This document shows positions 1 to 6,402 of a stretch of DNA of 17,317 nucleotides, one piece after another. The notes under the pieces are model-generated. The model did not search any database, was not told the DNA's origin, and saw nothing but the letters and a program-made list of their open reading frames with translations. The first letter of the stretch is position 1; each line of letters begins with the position of its first letter. The translations under genes were made by a program, and so were the position numbers. The DNA comes from Thermoleophilia bacterium (GTDB taxonomy: Bacteria; Actinomycetota; Thermoleophilia; Gaiellales; Gaiellaceae), in NCBI GenBank assembly GCA_025936595.1, contig JAICTB010000013.1, positions 1-17,317 on the forward strand, written 5' to 3'.

Positions 1-1
1 G

Positions 2-1279
2 GCGATCCTGTTCGCCGCCCTCGCGATTCCGGGGGTCGCCTCGGCTGGGACGGTGTTCCTTGTCGACGGCCAGGGCTGGGGTCACGGGGTCGGCATGAGC
101 CAGTGGGGTGCGGAGGGCTATGCGCGCCACGGCTACGGCTATCGCCAGATCCTGGCGCACTACTACCCGCGCACGCATATCGGCCTCGCGGGGCCGCGCA
201 CCGTGCGGGTGCTGCTGGTGGAGCAGCGCCCGTCGATCCGCGTCGCCTCGTCCGCACCGTTCCTCGTCGTCGACGCGCGCGGCCGCAAGCGGCACCTCCG
301 CTCGCTGCTCGTGGGCGCGTCGACCCCGGCGCTGCCGCTGCAGTTCGAGGCGGGCGCGCAGCCGTTGCGAGTCGCGGGTGTCGCGTACCGCGGCGACGTG
401 CTCGTCCAGCGCAAGCCGGACGGCCTGATGGCCGTGAACGTGCTGTGGCTCGACATGTATCTGCGCGGCGTCGTTCCCTGGGAGGTACCGGAGGGCTGGC
501 AGACGGCGACGTACGAGGCGCAGGTCGTCGCGGCGCGCTCGTACACGCTCGCGACGCTGCACCCCGGCGAGGACTTCGACTTCTATCCGGACGAGCGCTC
601 GCAGATGTACGGCGGCGTCGCCGCGGAGAGGACCGCGACGAATCTGGCCGTCGGTGCGACCGCGGGCCAGGTGCTCGTCTGGCACGACACGATCGCGCAG
701 GCGTTCTACTTCTCGACCTCGGGCGGGCGTACGTCCTCGGTTCACGATGCGTGGCCGTGGGCACAGCAGGTGCCGTACCTCGTCCCGGTCAGGGACCCCT
801 ACGACGGGATCTCGCCGCGCCACACGTGGCCGACGAAGGCGCTCACCCCGGCGGCGGTCGGGAAGGCGCTGCACCTCGACGGCGTGCGCGACGTGCGCCT
901 GACCTACAACGGCTCGCGTCGAGTCGAGTCGGTGCGCGTGCTCACGGCCGCCGGGTGGAAGGCGTTCGCCGGCAGCGCGTTCGAGACGGCGTTCCACCTC
1001 GGTTCGACAGCGTTCCAGGTGCACGCGATGAGCCTCTCGGTCCCGCGCCGCGCGCTGACCGGCGCGCACGTCTCCGCGCGCGGCTGGGTCCGCGGCCTGC
1101 CGAAGGTGCTGCTCCAGGAGAAGACGGCGTCGGGCTGGCGCACCGTGCGGCGCATCCATCCGACGCGCACCGGCACGTTCAGCGTCGCGCTCCCCGCGCA
1201 CGCCTCGACGAGCATCCGCCTCTCCGCCGAGGGGATCGCGGGCCCGCCGACCGCGCTGCGGGTCGCACCGCGCAAGTAA
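2..1279 (+). CDS. Secreted SpoIID/LytB-domain protein (5' partial)
   Basis: Reading is open from the window edge, so the true start lies upstream; a GTG at 53 is internal. The first visible residues (AILFAALAIPGVASA) are the end of a signal peptide with an A-S-A cleavage site, so the protein is exported. Visible residues 25-34 read GWGHGVGMSQ, followed by WGAEGYA and an IL-HYYPRTHI stretch. Around residues 150-185 is the SpoIID core YLRGVVPWEVPEGW, then AQVVAARSYTLA; Glu161 aligns with the proposed catalytic Glu of SpoIID. A SQMYGGV and an FYFSTSGGRTSS motif follow. The last ~85 residues look like an Ig-like beta domain. SpoIID-type enzymes cleave denuded peptidoglycan glycan strands; here a wall-remodelling role outside sporulation is inferred. 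The stop codon lies inside the palindrome at 1276-1290. Confidence 0.88.
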   Translation, partial: AILFAALAIPGVASAGTVFLVDGQGWGHGVGMSQWGAEGYARHGYGYRQILAHYYPRTHIGLAGPRTVRVLLVEQRPSIRVASSAPFLVVDARGRKRHLRSLLVGASTPALPLQFEAGAQPLRVAGVAYRGDVLVQRKPDGLMAVNVLWLDMYLRGVVPWEVPEGWQTATYEAQVVAARSYTLATLHPGEDFDFYPDERSQMYGGVAAERTATNLAVGATAGQVLVWHDTIAQAFYFSTSGGRTSSVHDAWPWAQQVPYLVPVRDPYDGISPRHTWPTKALTPAAVGKALHLDGVRDVRLTYNGSRRVESVRVLTAAGWKAFAGSAFETAFHLGSTAFQVHAMSLSVPRRALTGAHVSARGWVRGLPKVLLQEKTASGWRTVRRIHPTRTGTFSVALPAHASTSIRLSAEGIAGPPTALRVAPRK

Positions 1280-1290
1280 CAGACTGTTAC
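1272..1290. repeat. 19-nt repeat, copy 1, containing a 7+1+7 palindrome
   Basis: GCAAGTAACAGACTGTTAC is identical to 1667-1685. Its core 1276-1290 is the perfect palindrome GTAACAG-A-CTGTTAC. The TAA stop of the SpoIID-domain gene (1277-1279) is inside it. Outer CGC (1271-1273) and GCG (1293-1295) can pair again after an AA/AA mismatch. It could act as a terminator hairpin, although no T-run follows, or as a protein-binding site. Confidence 0.8.
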
Positions 1291-1298
1291 AAGCGCAG

Positions 1299-1308
1299 GA
1301 AACGTTTC
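1299..1308. promoter_or_regulatory. 10-nt perfect palindrome upstream of the 106-aa gene
   Basis: GAAACGTTTC is self-complementary. It lies in the 74-nt gap between the SpoIID-domain gene and the 106-aa gene, and is followed by a weaker CACA-GATA-TGTG dyad at 1317-1328. It is a possible operator for the downstream gene; short palindromes also occur by chance. Confidence 0.3.
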
Positions 1309-1353
1309 GAACCTGGCACAGATATGTGACACGGGTGCCTGCACGCTCTCCGG

Positions 1354-1674
1354 ATGGGCACGCGGCAGGCTCCCCGGATCGACGAGCGCCTCCTGCGCGT
1401 GATCGACCGGATCGCTGTCGACGTGCAGGCCGCGGAGGCGACGCGGCTCGTCGGCCGGGCCGCGGAGGCACTCCAGCTGACACGGCCGAGCTACCAGCAG
1501 GTTCGGGTGCTGTTGCAGAGCTCGCGGGAGGAGCGGGCACGCGTCTCGAACCTCGACGTGCTGATCGACATCGCGTGGGGAGCCCGGCCGGCCTACGACC
1601 TCCCGAACCGGCTCTACGGCGATCCGCTGCCGTGGCGGCCGGCGGCCAAGAACGAGCCTCGACCCGGCAAGTAA
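1354..1674 (+). CDS. 106-aa protein of unknown function
   Basis: I do not recognise a family. GC-rich third codon positions through most of the frame support real coding. The first ~65 residues look alpha-helical, with alternating charged and hydrophobic residues (for example VIDRIAVDVQAAEATRLVG), and SYQQVRVLLQSSREE could belong to a helix-turn-helix-like fold, but this is only an impression. The C-terminal third is rich in Pro and Trp. There is no signal peptide or membrane segment. No Shine-Dalgarno precedes the ATG, but CACGCT lies 6 nt upstream, the position used by other apparent leaderless genes here. The gene is flanked by two copies of a 19-nt repeat. It ends Gly-Lys-stop within a palindrome shared with the convergent hydratase gene, which also ends Gly-Lys-stop. 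Confidence 0.65.
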   Translation: MGTRQAPRIDERLLRVIDRIAVDVQAAEATRLVGRAAEALQLTRPSYQQVRVLLQSSREERARVSNLDVLIDIAWGARPAYDLPNRLYGDPLPWRPAAKNEPRPGK

Positions 1675-1692
1675 CAGACTGTTACTTGCCGG
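1664..1692. terminator. 29-bp perfect palindrome, likely bidirectional terminator
   Basis: The left arm CCGGCAAGTAACAG (1664-1677), centre A (1678) and right arm CTGTTACTTGCCGG (1679-1692) are perfectly complementary. The TAA stops of the convergent genes ending at 1674 (+) and 1682 (-) lie in opposite arms, so each transcript would end in the same hairpin. There is no T-tract, as is common for terminators in high-GC actinobacteria. The inner 19 nt (1667-1685) repeat 1272-1290 exactly. Confidence 0.65.
1667..1685. repeat. 19-nt repeat, copy 2
   Basis: Exact direct copy of 1272-1290, offset by 395 nt. The two copies bracket the 106-aa gene. Here the palindrome extends to 14-bp arms, whereas the first copy has a 7-bp perfect core. 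Confidence 0.8.
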
Positions 1693-2428
1693 TCCAGCGC
1701 GGCGGTCGCTTCTCCAGGAAGGCCCGCAAGCCCTCCTGGCCCTCGGCACTCGTGCGGTGCGCTGCGATTCGCGCCGCCGTCTCCTCGGCTGTCAGAGGCG
1801 CGCGCGCGAGCTGCTTCGCGGCGCGCGCCGCGTCCGGCCCCGCCGTCAGGAGCTCCGCGACCACGCGTTCCACGGCGGCGTCGAGGTCGTCGGCGACTTC
1901 GTGCACAAGGCCGATCCGCAACGCGACCTCCGCGGTGAAACGCTCCCCCGTGACGAAGAAGCGGCGCGCCGCACCCGGGCCGATCTTCGCAAGTGCGAAC
2001 GGCGAGATCACCGCCGGGACGATGCCGAGCTTCACCTCGCTGAAGGCGAACTGCGCTCCCGGCTCGGCGATCACGATGTCGCAGCACGCCACGAGCCCGC
2101 AGCCCCCGCCGAGCGCATGACCCTGCACGCGCGCGACGACCGGCGCGCAGCAGCCGTCGATCGCATCGAGCATCGCCCGCAGGCGCAGCGCGTCGGCGAC
2201 GTTCTCCTCGTACGAGAGGTCGACGGACGAGCGCATCCACTCGACGTCGGCACCGGCCGAGAACGACTTCCCTTCGCCGGCGAGCACGACCGCGCGCACG
2301 TCGCCGACGTCCGCGAACGCGCTCGCGAGCTCGTCGATCAGCGCGGCGTCGAAGGCATTGCGACGATCGGGCCGCGCCATCGTGACGCGAAGCACGGCGC
2401 CGTCGCGCTCGACCCGCAGCGCGCTCAT
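1682..2428 (-). CDS. Enoyl-CoA hydratase/isomerase, methylglutaconyl-CoA hydratase (LiuC)-like
   Basis: A 248-aa crotonase-fold protein of normal family length. Oxyanion-hole segments are SFSAGADVEWM (residues 55-65) and HALGGGCGL (104-112). Glu131 in FSEVKLGIVPA aligns with the first catalytic Glu of crotonases. The combination DVEWMRSSVDLSYEEN, ARVQGHALGGGCGLVACCDI and SEVKLGIVPAVISPF resembles LiuC-type methylglutaconyl-CoA hydratases of leucine breakdown, and the upstream carboxylase beta subunit makes the preceding intermediate, which supports that reading. The ATG start at 2428 overlaps the stop of the upstream gene (ATGA), implying translational coupling; the frame stays open upstream to 2575 but that part is non-crotonase. 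No Shine-Dalgarno is visible. A generic enoyl-CoA hydratase role remains possible. Confidence 0.9.
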   Translation of the reverse strand: MSALRVERDGAVLRVTMARPDRRNAFDAALIDELASAFADVGDVRAVVLAGEGKSFSAGADVEWMRSSVDLSYEENVADALRLRAMLDAIDGCCAPVVARVQGHALGGGCGLVACCDIVIAEPGAQFAFSEVKLGIVPAVISPFALAKIGPGAARRFFVTGERFTAEVALRIGLVHEVADDLDAAVERVVAELLTAGPDAARAAKQLARAPLTAEETAARIAAHRTSAEGQEGLRAFLEKRPPRWTGK

Positions 2429-2745
2429 TCGAACGCCAGGCCGAGCCGCGCGAGCTCCGGCGAGACCGACACGGACGCCTCGAGATCGAAGATCTCGACG
2501 ACGTCCGGATCCTTGCCGATCAACTCTCGCGCGCGCGACGGGAGCTCCTGCATCGAGTCGTCCTGCGACTCCCACACATAGATCGCGCCCCAGCGCTCCG
2601 TCACCTCGTCGGAGATCCAGGCCTTGAAGAGCAGTCCGGGCACCGAGGCGAACGCGTCGACCGCCTCGTCCTGGAGATAACGGCGTAACTCGCCGACGTT
2701 CGTCTGCGAGTCCGCCAGACTCCAGAGGACGAGCCGCACGAGCAC
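2425..2745 (-). CDS. YdhR-like ferredoxin-fold (putative monooxygenase) protein
   Basis: A 106-aa protein between two leucine-catabolism genes. The stretch PGLLFKAWISDEVTERWGAI and the later VVEIFDLEASVS match, by recall, the layout of the YdhR family (PGFLWKVW..., GIYLF, KVFDVNEPLS), a dimeric alpha-beta-barrel family annotated as putative monooxygenases with no settled substrate. It starts at GTG 2745, 10 nt after the carboxylase stop; a second GTG at 2739 is an alternative. AGGT lies upstream as a weak ribosome site. Its TGA overlaps the ATG of the hydratase gene. Its location suggests a role linked to branched-chain acyl-CoA metabolism, but the sequence does not show what it does. Confidence 0.8.
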   Translation of the reverse strand: MLVRLVLWSLADSQTNVGELRRYLQDEAVDAFASVPGLLFKAWISDEVTERWGAIYVWESQDDSMQELPSRARELIGKDPDVVEIFDLEASVSVSPELARLGLAFE

Positions 2746-2755
2746 GGCCGCAAAC

Positions 2756-4315
2756 CTACATGCGGAAGATGCCGAACGTGCTCTCCGGCACCGGCGCGTT
2801 CAGCGCCGCGGAGATCCCGAGAGCGAGCACGCGGCGCGTGTCGAGCGGATCGATGATCCCGTCGTCCCAGAGGCGCGCCGTCGAGTAGTACGGATTCCCC
2901 TCCGCCTCGTACTTCGCGCGGATCGCATCGGCGTCGGCGTCGCCGACCATCGTGAGCACCGTCGCAGCCTGCTCGCCGCCCATCACCGAGATGCGCGCGT
3001 TCGGCCACATCCACAGCTGGCGCGGACCGTACGCACGCCCGCACATGCCGTAGTTGCCTGCACCGAAGGAGCCGCCGGTGACGACGGTGAACTTCGGCAC
3101 GTCGGCGCACGCGACTGCCATGACGAGCTTCGCGCCGTCGCGCGCAATACCGCCGGCTTCGTACTCCTTGCCGACCATGAAGCCCGTGATGTTCTGCAGG
3201 AAGAGCAGCGGCACGCGGCGCTTGCACGCGAGCTCGATGAAGTGCGCCCCCTTCTGCGCGCTCTCCGCGAACAGGACGCCGTTGTTCGCCAGGATCGCGA
3301 CGGGATACCCCTCGAGGTGCGCCCAGCCGCAGACGAGCGTCTCGCCGTACAACGTCTTGAACTCGTCGAACCGGCTGCCGTCGACGAGACGCGCGATCAC
3401 CTCGCGCGCGTCCATCTGCGTGCGGTGGTCGTCGGGAATCAGCCCGTAGAGGTCCGACGGCTCGACCGCCGGCGGCTCCGGCGTCGCGCGCGTCCACGGC
3501 AGCTCGCGCGCGGGCCGGTGCGCGTTCGCGACGATGCGCCGCGCGATTGCGAGCGCATGCTCGTCGCTCGTCGCGTAGTGATCCGCGACACCCGACTGCC
3601 GTGCGTGCACGTCCGCGCCGCCGAGCTCCTCCGCGCTCACGTCCTGCCCCGTCGCCGCTTTCACGAGCGGCGGACCGCCGATGAAGATCGTGCCGGTGCC
3701 GCGGACGATCACGGTCTCGTCGCTCATCGCCGGGACGTAGGCGCCGCCTGCGGTGCACGAGCCCATCACGACTGCGATCTGCGGGATGCCCTGCGCGGAC
3801 ATACGGGCCTGGTTGTAGAAGATCCGCCCGAAGTGGTCGCGGTCGGGGAACACCTCCGCCTGCAGCGGTAGGAACGCGCCGCCCGAGTCGACGAGATAGA
3901 GGCACGGCAGACGGTTCTGCTCGGCGACCTCCTGCGCGCGCAGGTGCTTCTTCACCGTGAGCGGGAAGTAGGAGCCGCCCTTCACCGTGGCGTCGTTCGC
4001 GACGATCACGCATTCCCGGCCTTCGACGATGCCGATGCCCGTAACGATCCCCGCGCTCGGCGCCTGGTTGTCGTAGACGTCCCAGGCTGCGAGCGCGTTC
4101 AGCTCGAGAAACGCCGTGCCGGGATCGACGAGGCGGTCGATCCGCTCGCGCGCGAGCAGCTTGCCCCGTGCGTGATGGCGTTCCACCGAGGCCTCACCGC
4201 CGCCGGCCGCAACCTGCGCGGAGCGCGCGCGCAGCTCATCGACGAGCGCTCGCACCCGCGCCTCCCGGCGGCCGTGGTCGCCGCTGCGTTCGATCCGGCT
4301 TTCGAGCAGTGCCAC
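2756..4315 (-). CDS. mccB: Acyl-CoA carboxylase beta subunit, methylcrotonyl-CoA carboxylase type
   Basis: A 519-aa carboxyltransferase that would transfer CO2 from biotin to an acyl-CoA, probably 3-methylcrotonyl-CoA in leucine breakdown. Hallmarks in order are HHARGKLLARERIDRLVDPG, VKGGSYFPLTVKKHLRAQEV, LYLVDSGGAFLPLQAEVFPD, DHFGRIFYNQARMSAQGIPQ, MGSCTAGGAYVPAMSDE and IGGPPLVKAATGQDVSAEEL. The C-terminal carboxyltransferase half has FLQNITGFMVGKEYEAGGIA, GGSFGAGNYGMCGRAY and WPNARISVMGGEQAA. These are typical of the MCC/geranyl-CoA carboxylase branch rather than propionyl-CoA carboxylase. The start is GTG 4315: an in-frame TAG lies four codons upstream, and TAGGCT ends 6 nt before the GTG, suggesting a leaderless transcript. 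The biotin carboxylase subunit is not in the window. It heads the three-gene minus-strand operon. Confidence 0.92.
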   Translation of the reverse strand: MALLESRIERSGDHGRREARVRALVDELRARSAQVAAGGGEASVERHHARGKLLARERIDRLVDPGTAFLELNALAAWDVYDNQAPSAGIVTGIGIVEGRECVIVANDATVKGGSYFPLTVKKHLRAQEVAEQNRLPCLYLVDSGGAFLPLQAEVFPDRDHFGRIFYNQARMSAQGIPQIAVVMGSCTAGGAYVPAMSDETVIVRGTGTIFIGGPPLVKAATGQDVSAEELGGADVHARQSGVADHYATSDEHALAIARRIVANAHRPARELPWTRATPEPPAVEPSDLYGLIPDDHRTQMDAREVIARLVDGSRFDEFKTLYGETLVCGWAHLEGYPVAILANNGVLFAESAQKGAHFIELACKRRVPLLFLQNITGFMVGKEYEAGGIARDGAKLVMAVACADVPKFTVVTGGSFGAGNYGMCGRAYGPRQLWMWPNARISVMGGEQAATVLTMVGDADADAIRAKYEAEGNPYYSTARLWDDGIIDPLDTRRVLALGISAALNAPVPESTFGIFRM

Positions 4316-4321
4316 GGCGTG

Positions 4322-4327
4322 AGCCTA
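4322..4327 (-). promoter_or_regulatory. -10 box of mccB operon (TAGGCT), leaderless
   Basis: On the minus strand TAGGCT is followed by 6 nt and then the GTG at 4315. This places the expected transcription start at or next to the start codon. No convincing -35 is visible. Confidence 0.5.
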
Positions 4328-4332
4328 ACCGC

Positions 4333-4353
4333 CATGCCGACGGCTCGGGCATG
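4333..4353. promoter_or_regulatory. Dyad between divergent promoters (CATGCC-N9-GGCATG)
   Basis: CATGCC at 4333-4338 and GGCATG at 4348-4353 form a perfect 6-bp inverted repeat. It lies between the -10 boxes of mccB and the dsbA-like gene and overlaps the latter. It is a candidate shared operator, inferred from position only. Confidence 0.3.
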
Positions 4354-4355
4354 CT
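4350..4355 (+). promoter_or_regulatory. -10-like box of the dsbA operon (CATGCT), leaderless
   Basis: CATGCT is followed by 6 nt and the GTG at 4362. It keeps A at position 2 and T at position 6 of the actinobacterial -10. The same hexamer at the same distance precedes the minus-strand gene starting at 7674. Confidence 0.4.
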
Positions 4356-4361
4356 GCCGGG

Positions 4362-5051
4362 GTGCGCCGCAACCGCCTTCTCTTACTTGCGGCGGCCGTC
4401 GCGGCGGCCGTCATCGTGGTCGTGGCGCTGATCGCCGTCGGTGCCGGCAAGGACTCGAAGCACACGGTGACCGGCGCGAGCCCGCGCTCGACCCACGCGC
4501 AGCTGTTCACCGGCGTGCCCCAACGCGGCGCCACGCTCGGCAGCCCGGCGGCGCCCGCGACGCTGACGGTGTTCGAAGACCCGCAGTGCCCGTTTTGCCG
4601 TGAGTGGAACGAGAACGCGCTCGCGAGCGTGATCGGCGACTTCGTGCGGCCGGGGAAGCTCAAGCTCGCCTACCGCGGCGTCAACATCATCGGCCCGAAC
4701 TCCGAGCAGGGACTGCGCGCGATCTATGCCGCCGCGCAGCAGAACAAGCTGTGGAACGTCGTCGAGGCGCTCTACGACCGCCAGGGTGCGGAGAACAGCG
4801 GCTGGATCACGAACAGGGTGATTCGCGCGGCCGCAGCCGCTGCCGGTGCGAACGGCGACGCGATCCTCGCCGCGTCCTGGTCGCCGTCCGTGACGGCGCA
4901 GTTGCGGGCTGCGGCGCGGGAAGCATCGGCAATCGGGCTGCCGGGCACGCCGACGTTCATCGTGCAGCGTCCCCTCTCGAAGCCGCAGCAGTTGAACGCG
5001 CCACTCGACGCGAGCGGCTTCGAGTCGGCGCTCGCAGCGGCGCTGCAGTGA
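4362..5051 (+). CDS. Membrane-anchored DsbA-family thiol oxidoreductase
   Basis: A 229-aa protein with an Arg-rich N terminus and one hydrophobic segment (about residues 6-27), then a thioredoxin-fold domain facing outside the membrane. The active site is CPFC (residues 76-79) in FEDPQCPFCREWNE. The cis-proline loop is GLPGTPTFIVQ near the C terminus, as expected for the DsbA-like Thioredoxin_4 family. It would introduce or shuffle disulfides in exported proteins. It starts at GTG 4362; no Shine-Dalgarno is seen, but a -10-like CATGCT lies 6 nt upstream. Its TGA overlaps the GTG of the VKOR gene (GTGA), and VKOR is the expected re-oxidant, so the pairing strongly supports the assignment. Confidence 0.88.
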   Translation: MRRNRLLLLAAAVAAAVIVVVALIAVGAGKDSKHTVTGASPRSTHAQLFTGVPQRGATLGSPAAPATLTVFEDPQCPFCREWNENALASVIGDFVRPGKLKLAYRGVNIIGPNSEQGLRAIYAAAQQNKLWNVVEALYDRQGAENSGWITNRVIRAAAAAAGANGDAILAASWSPSVTAQLRAAAREASAIGLPGTPTFIVQRPLSKPQQLNAPLDASGFESALAAALQ

Positions 5052-5452
5052 ACCTTCGCCCGGCGATCGCTGCCGCCGCTGTGGCCGGCGGAGCGATCGC
5101 GGCTTACCTGACCTACGTCCACTACGCACATGTCGCACCGGTCTGCACGACGGGCGGATGCGAGAAAGTGCAGCGCTCCTCGTACGCCGAGCTCGGCGGC
5201 GTGCCCGTGGCGCTGCTGGGGCTGCTCGCGTACATCGCGGTTCTCGCAACGACGGCGGTCCGGGGCGTGGCCGCCGCTTTCGCAGGCGCCGTGCTCGGGC
5301 TCGTCGGTGTCGCGTTCAGCGGCTATTTGCTTTGGGCACAACTCGAACCGATCGGCGCGATCTGCCAGTGGTGCCTCGGGAACGACGTCGTCATCTCGGT
5401 CGTTGCAGTGCTCTGTGTTGCGCGGATGCTGACGGAGCCCGGGCCGGAATGA
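5048..5452 (+). CDS. Vitamin K epoxide reductase (VKOR) family protein
   Basis: A 134-aa membrane protein with about four hydrophobic segments (roughly residues 6-24, 52-71, 74-97, 113-126). Cys33 and Cys38 (VCTTGGCEKV) are the loop cysteines and Cys106/Cys109 (AICQWCLGND) form the CxxC active site. SSYAELGGVPVALLG is the typical VKOR segment between them. VKOR re-oxidises DsbA-like proteins and passes electrons to quinone, replacing DsbB in many actinobacteria. Here it is a stand-alone domain, not fused to a thioredoxin domain. The GTG overlaps the dsbA-like stop, and its own TGA overlaps the ATG of the next gene, so the three genes are probably cotranscribed and coupled. Confidence 0.9.
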   Translation: MNLRPAIAAAAVAGGAIAAYLTYVHYAHVAPVCTTGGCEKVQRSSYAELGGVPVALLGLLAYIAVLATTAVRGVAAAFAGAVLGLVGVAFSGYLLWAQLEPIGAICQWCLGNDVVISVVAVLCVARMLTEPGPE

Positions 5453-6321
5453 GCAGGCGCGGGGCGCTGCTCTTCGCAGCCATGTGCCTGATCTGGGGGA
5501 TCCCGTATCTGTTGATCCGGGTCGCCGTGCGCGAGCTTGCTCCGGTGACGCTCGTCTTTGCGCGCACGGCGATCGGCGCGGCTCTGCTCACGCCGATCGC
5601 GGCCTGGCGCGGGGAGCTCCGCCCGCTCCTGCGGCACTGGAAGCCGCTGCTCGTCTACACGGCCGCCGAGGTCGCGATCCCGTGGGTACTGCTCGCGCGC
5701 GCCGAGACGCGCCTGACGAGCTCGCTGACCGGCCTGCTGATCGCCGCCGTGCCGCTCGTCGGAGCGGTGATCGTGACGCTGACCGGCGAGCGCGAGCGCC
5801 AGGGCGGACGGCGGTGGGTCGGCCTGCTCGTAGGGATCGGCGGCGTCGCGGCGCTCGTCGGCCTCGACGTCGGCCAGATCAGCGTCGTCGCCCTCGTCGA
5901 GGTCGGTCTCGTCGCGGTCGGCTACGCCGTCGGGCCCATCATCCTCGCGCGGCGGCTCGGCGAGCTGCCGGTCTTCGGCGTCGTCGCCGCATCGCTGATC
6001 GGCTCGACGATCGTGTACGCGCCGTTCGCCGCGGCGAGCTGGCCGCGCCAGACGCCTTCGGCGCACGTGCTCGAGTCGGTCGTAGGGCTCGCGGTCGTCT
6101 GCACGGCGCTCGCGTTCGTCATCTTCTTCGCGTTGATCGCGGAGGTCGGCCCGGTGCGTGCCACGGTCATCACCTACGTCAACCCCGCGGTGGCGGCGAT
6201 TCTCGGGGTCGTCGTCCTGAGCGAGCACATCAGCGCCGGCATGGTGCTCGGGTTCGCGCTCGTCCTCGCGGGGTGCGTGCTCGCGACGGGCGGCGGCGCC
6301 GAGCCCGTCCCGGAGCCCTGA
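5449..6321 (+). CDS. EamA/DMT-superfamily transporter
   Basis: A 290-aa hydrophobic protein with about ten predicted membrane segments arranged as two EamA halves (about 8-135 and 145-280). The first starts LLFAAMCLIWGIPYLLIRVA and has ELAPVTLVFARTAIGA. The second ends with AEVGPVRATVITYVNPAVAA, then ILGVVVLSEHISAGMVLG, a typical EamA ending. This family exports amino acids, nucleobases or other small metabolites; the substrate cannot be read from sequence. The ATG at 5449 overlaps the VKOR stop (ATGA). Placement behind dsbA-VKOR could be coincidental operon packing or could point to a thiol-related substrate; I have no direct evidence for the latter. Confidence 0.9.
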   Translation: MSRRGALLFAAMCLIWGIPYLLIRVAVRELAPVTLVFARTAIGAALLTPIAAWRGELRPLLRHWKPLLVYTAAEVAIPWVLLARAETRLTSSLTGLLIAAVPLVGAVIVTLTGERERQGGRRWVGLLVGIGGVAALVGLDVGQISVVALVEVGLVAVGYAVGPIILARRLGELPVFGVVAASLIGSTIVYAPFAAASWPRQTPSAHVLESVVGLAVVCTALAFVIFFALIAEVGPVRATVITYVNPAVAAILGVVVLSEHISAGMVLGFALVLAGCVLATGGGAEPVPEP

Positions 6322-6389
6322 ACGGCCCTTCCTGCCGATTTCCCATCATGCCGTCGCTCGCGGCTGCCGATATCGGAGAATACTGCGGT

Positions 6390-6396
6390 GGAAGGA
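6390..6396 (+). promoter_or_regulatory. Shine-Dalgarno deciding the start at 6403
   Basis: GGAAGGA is followed by 6 nt and ATG 6403. This favours the ATG over the in-frame GTG at 6388, which would have no ribosome site. Confidence 0.6.
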
Positions 6397-6402
6397 AACG
6401 AC

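Noticed and set aside
1335..1353. GTG at 1335 as start of a gene in another frame
   Set aside because: The frame gives an Arg/Pro-rich product and overlaps the convergent hydratase gene; the ATG 1354 frame has better codon use.
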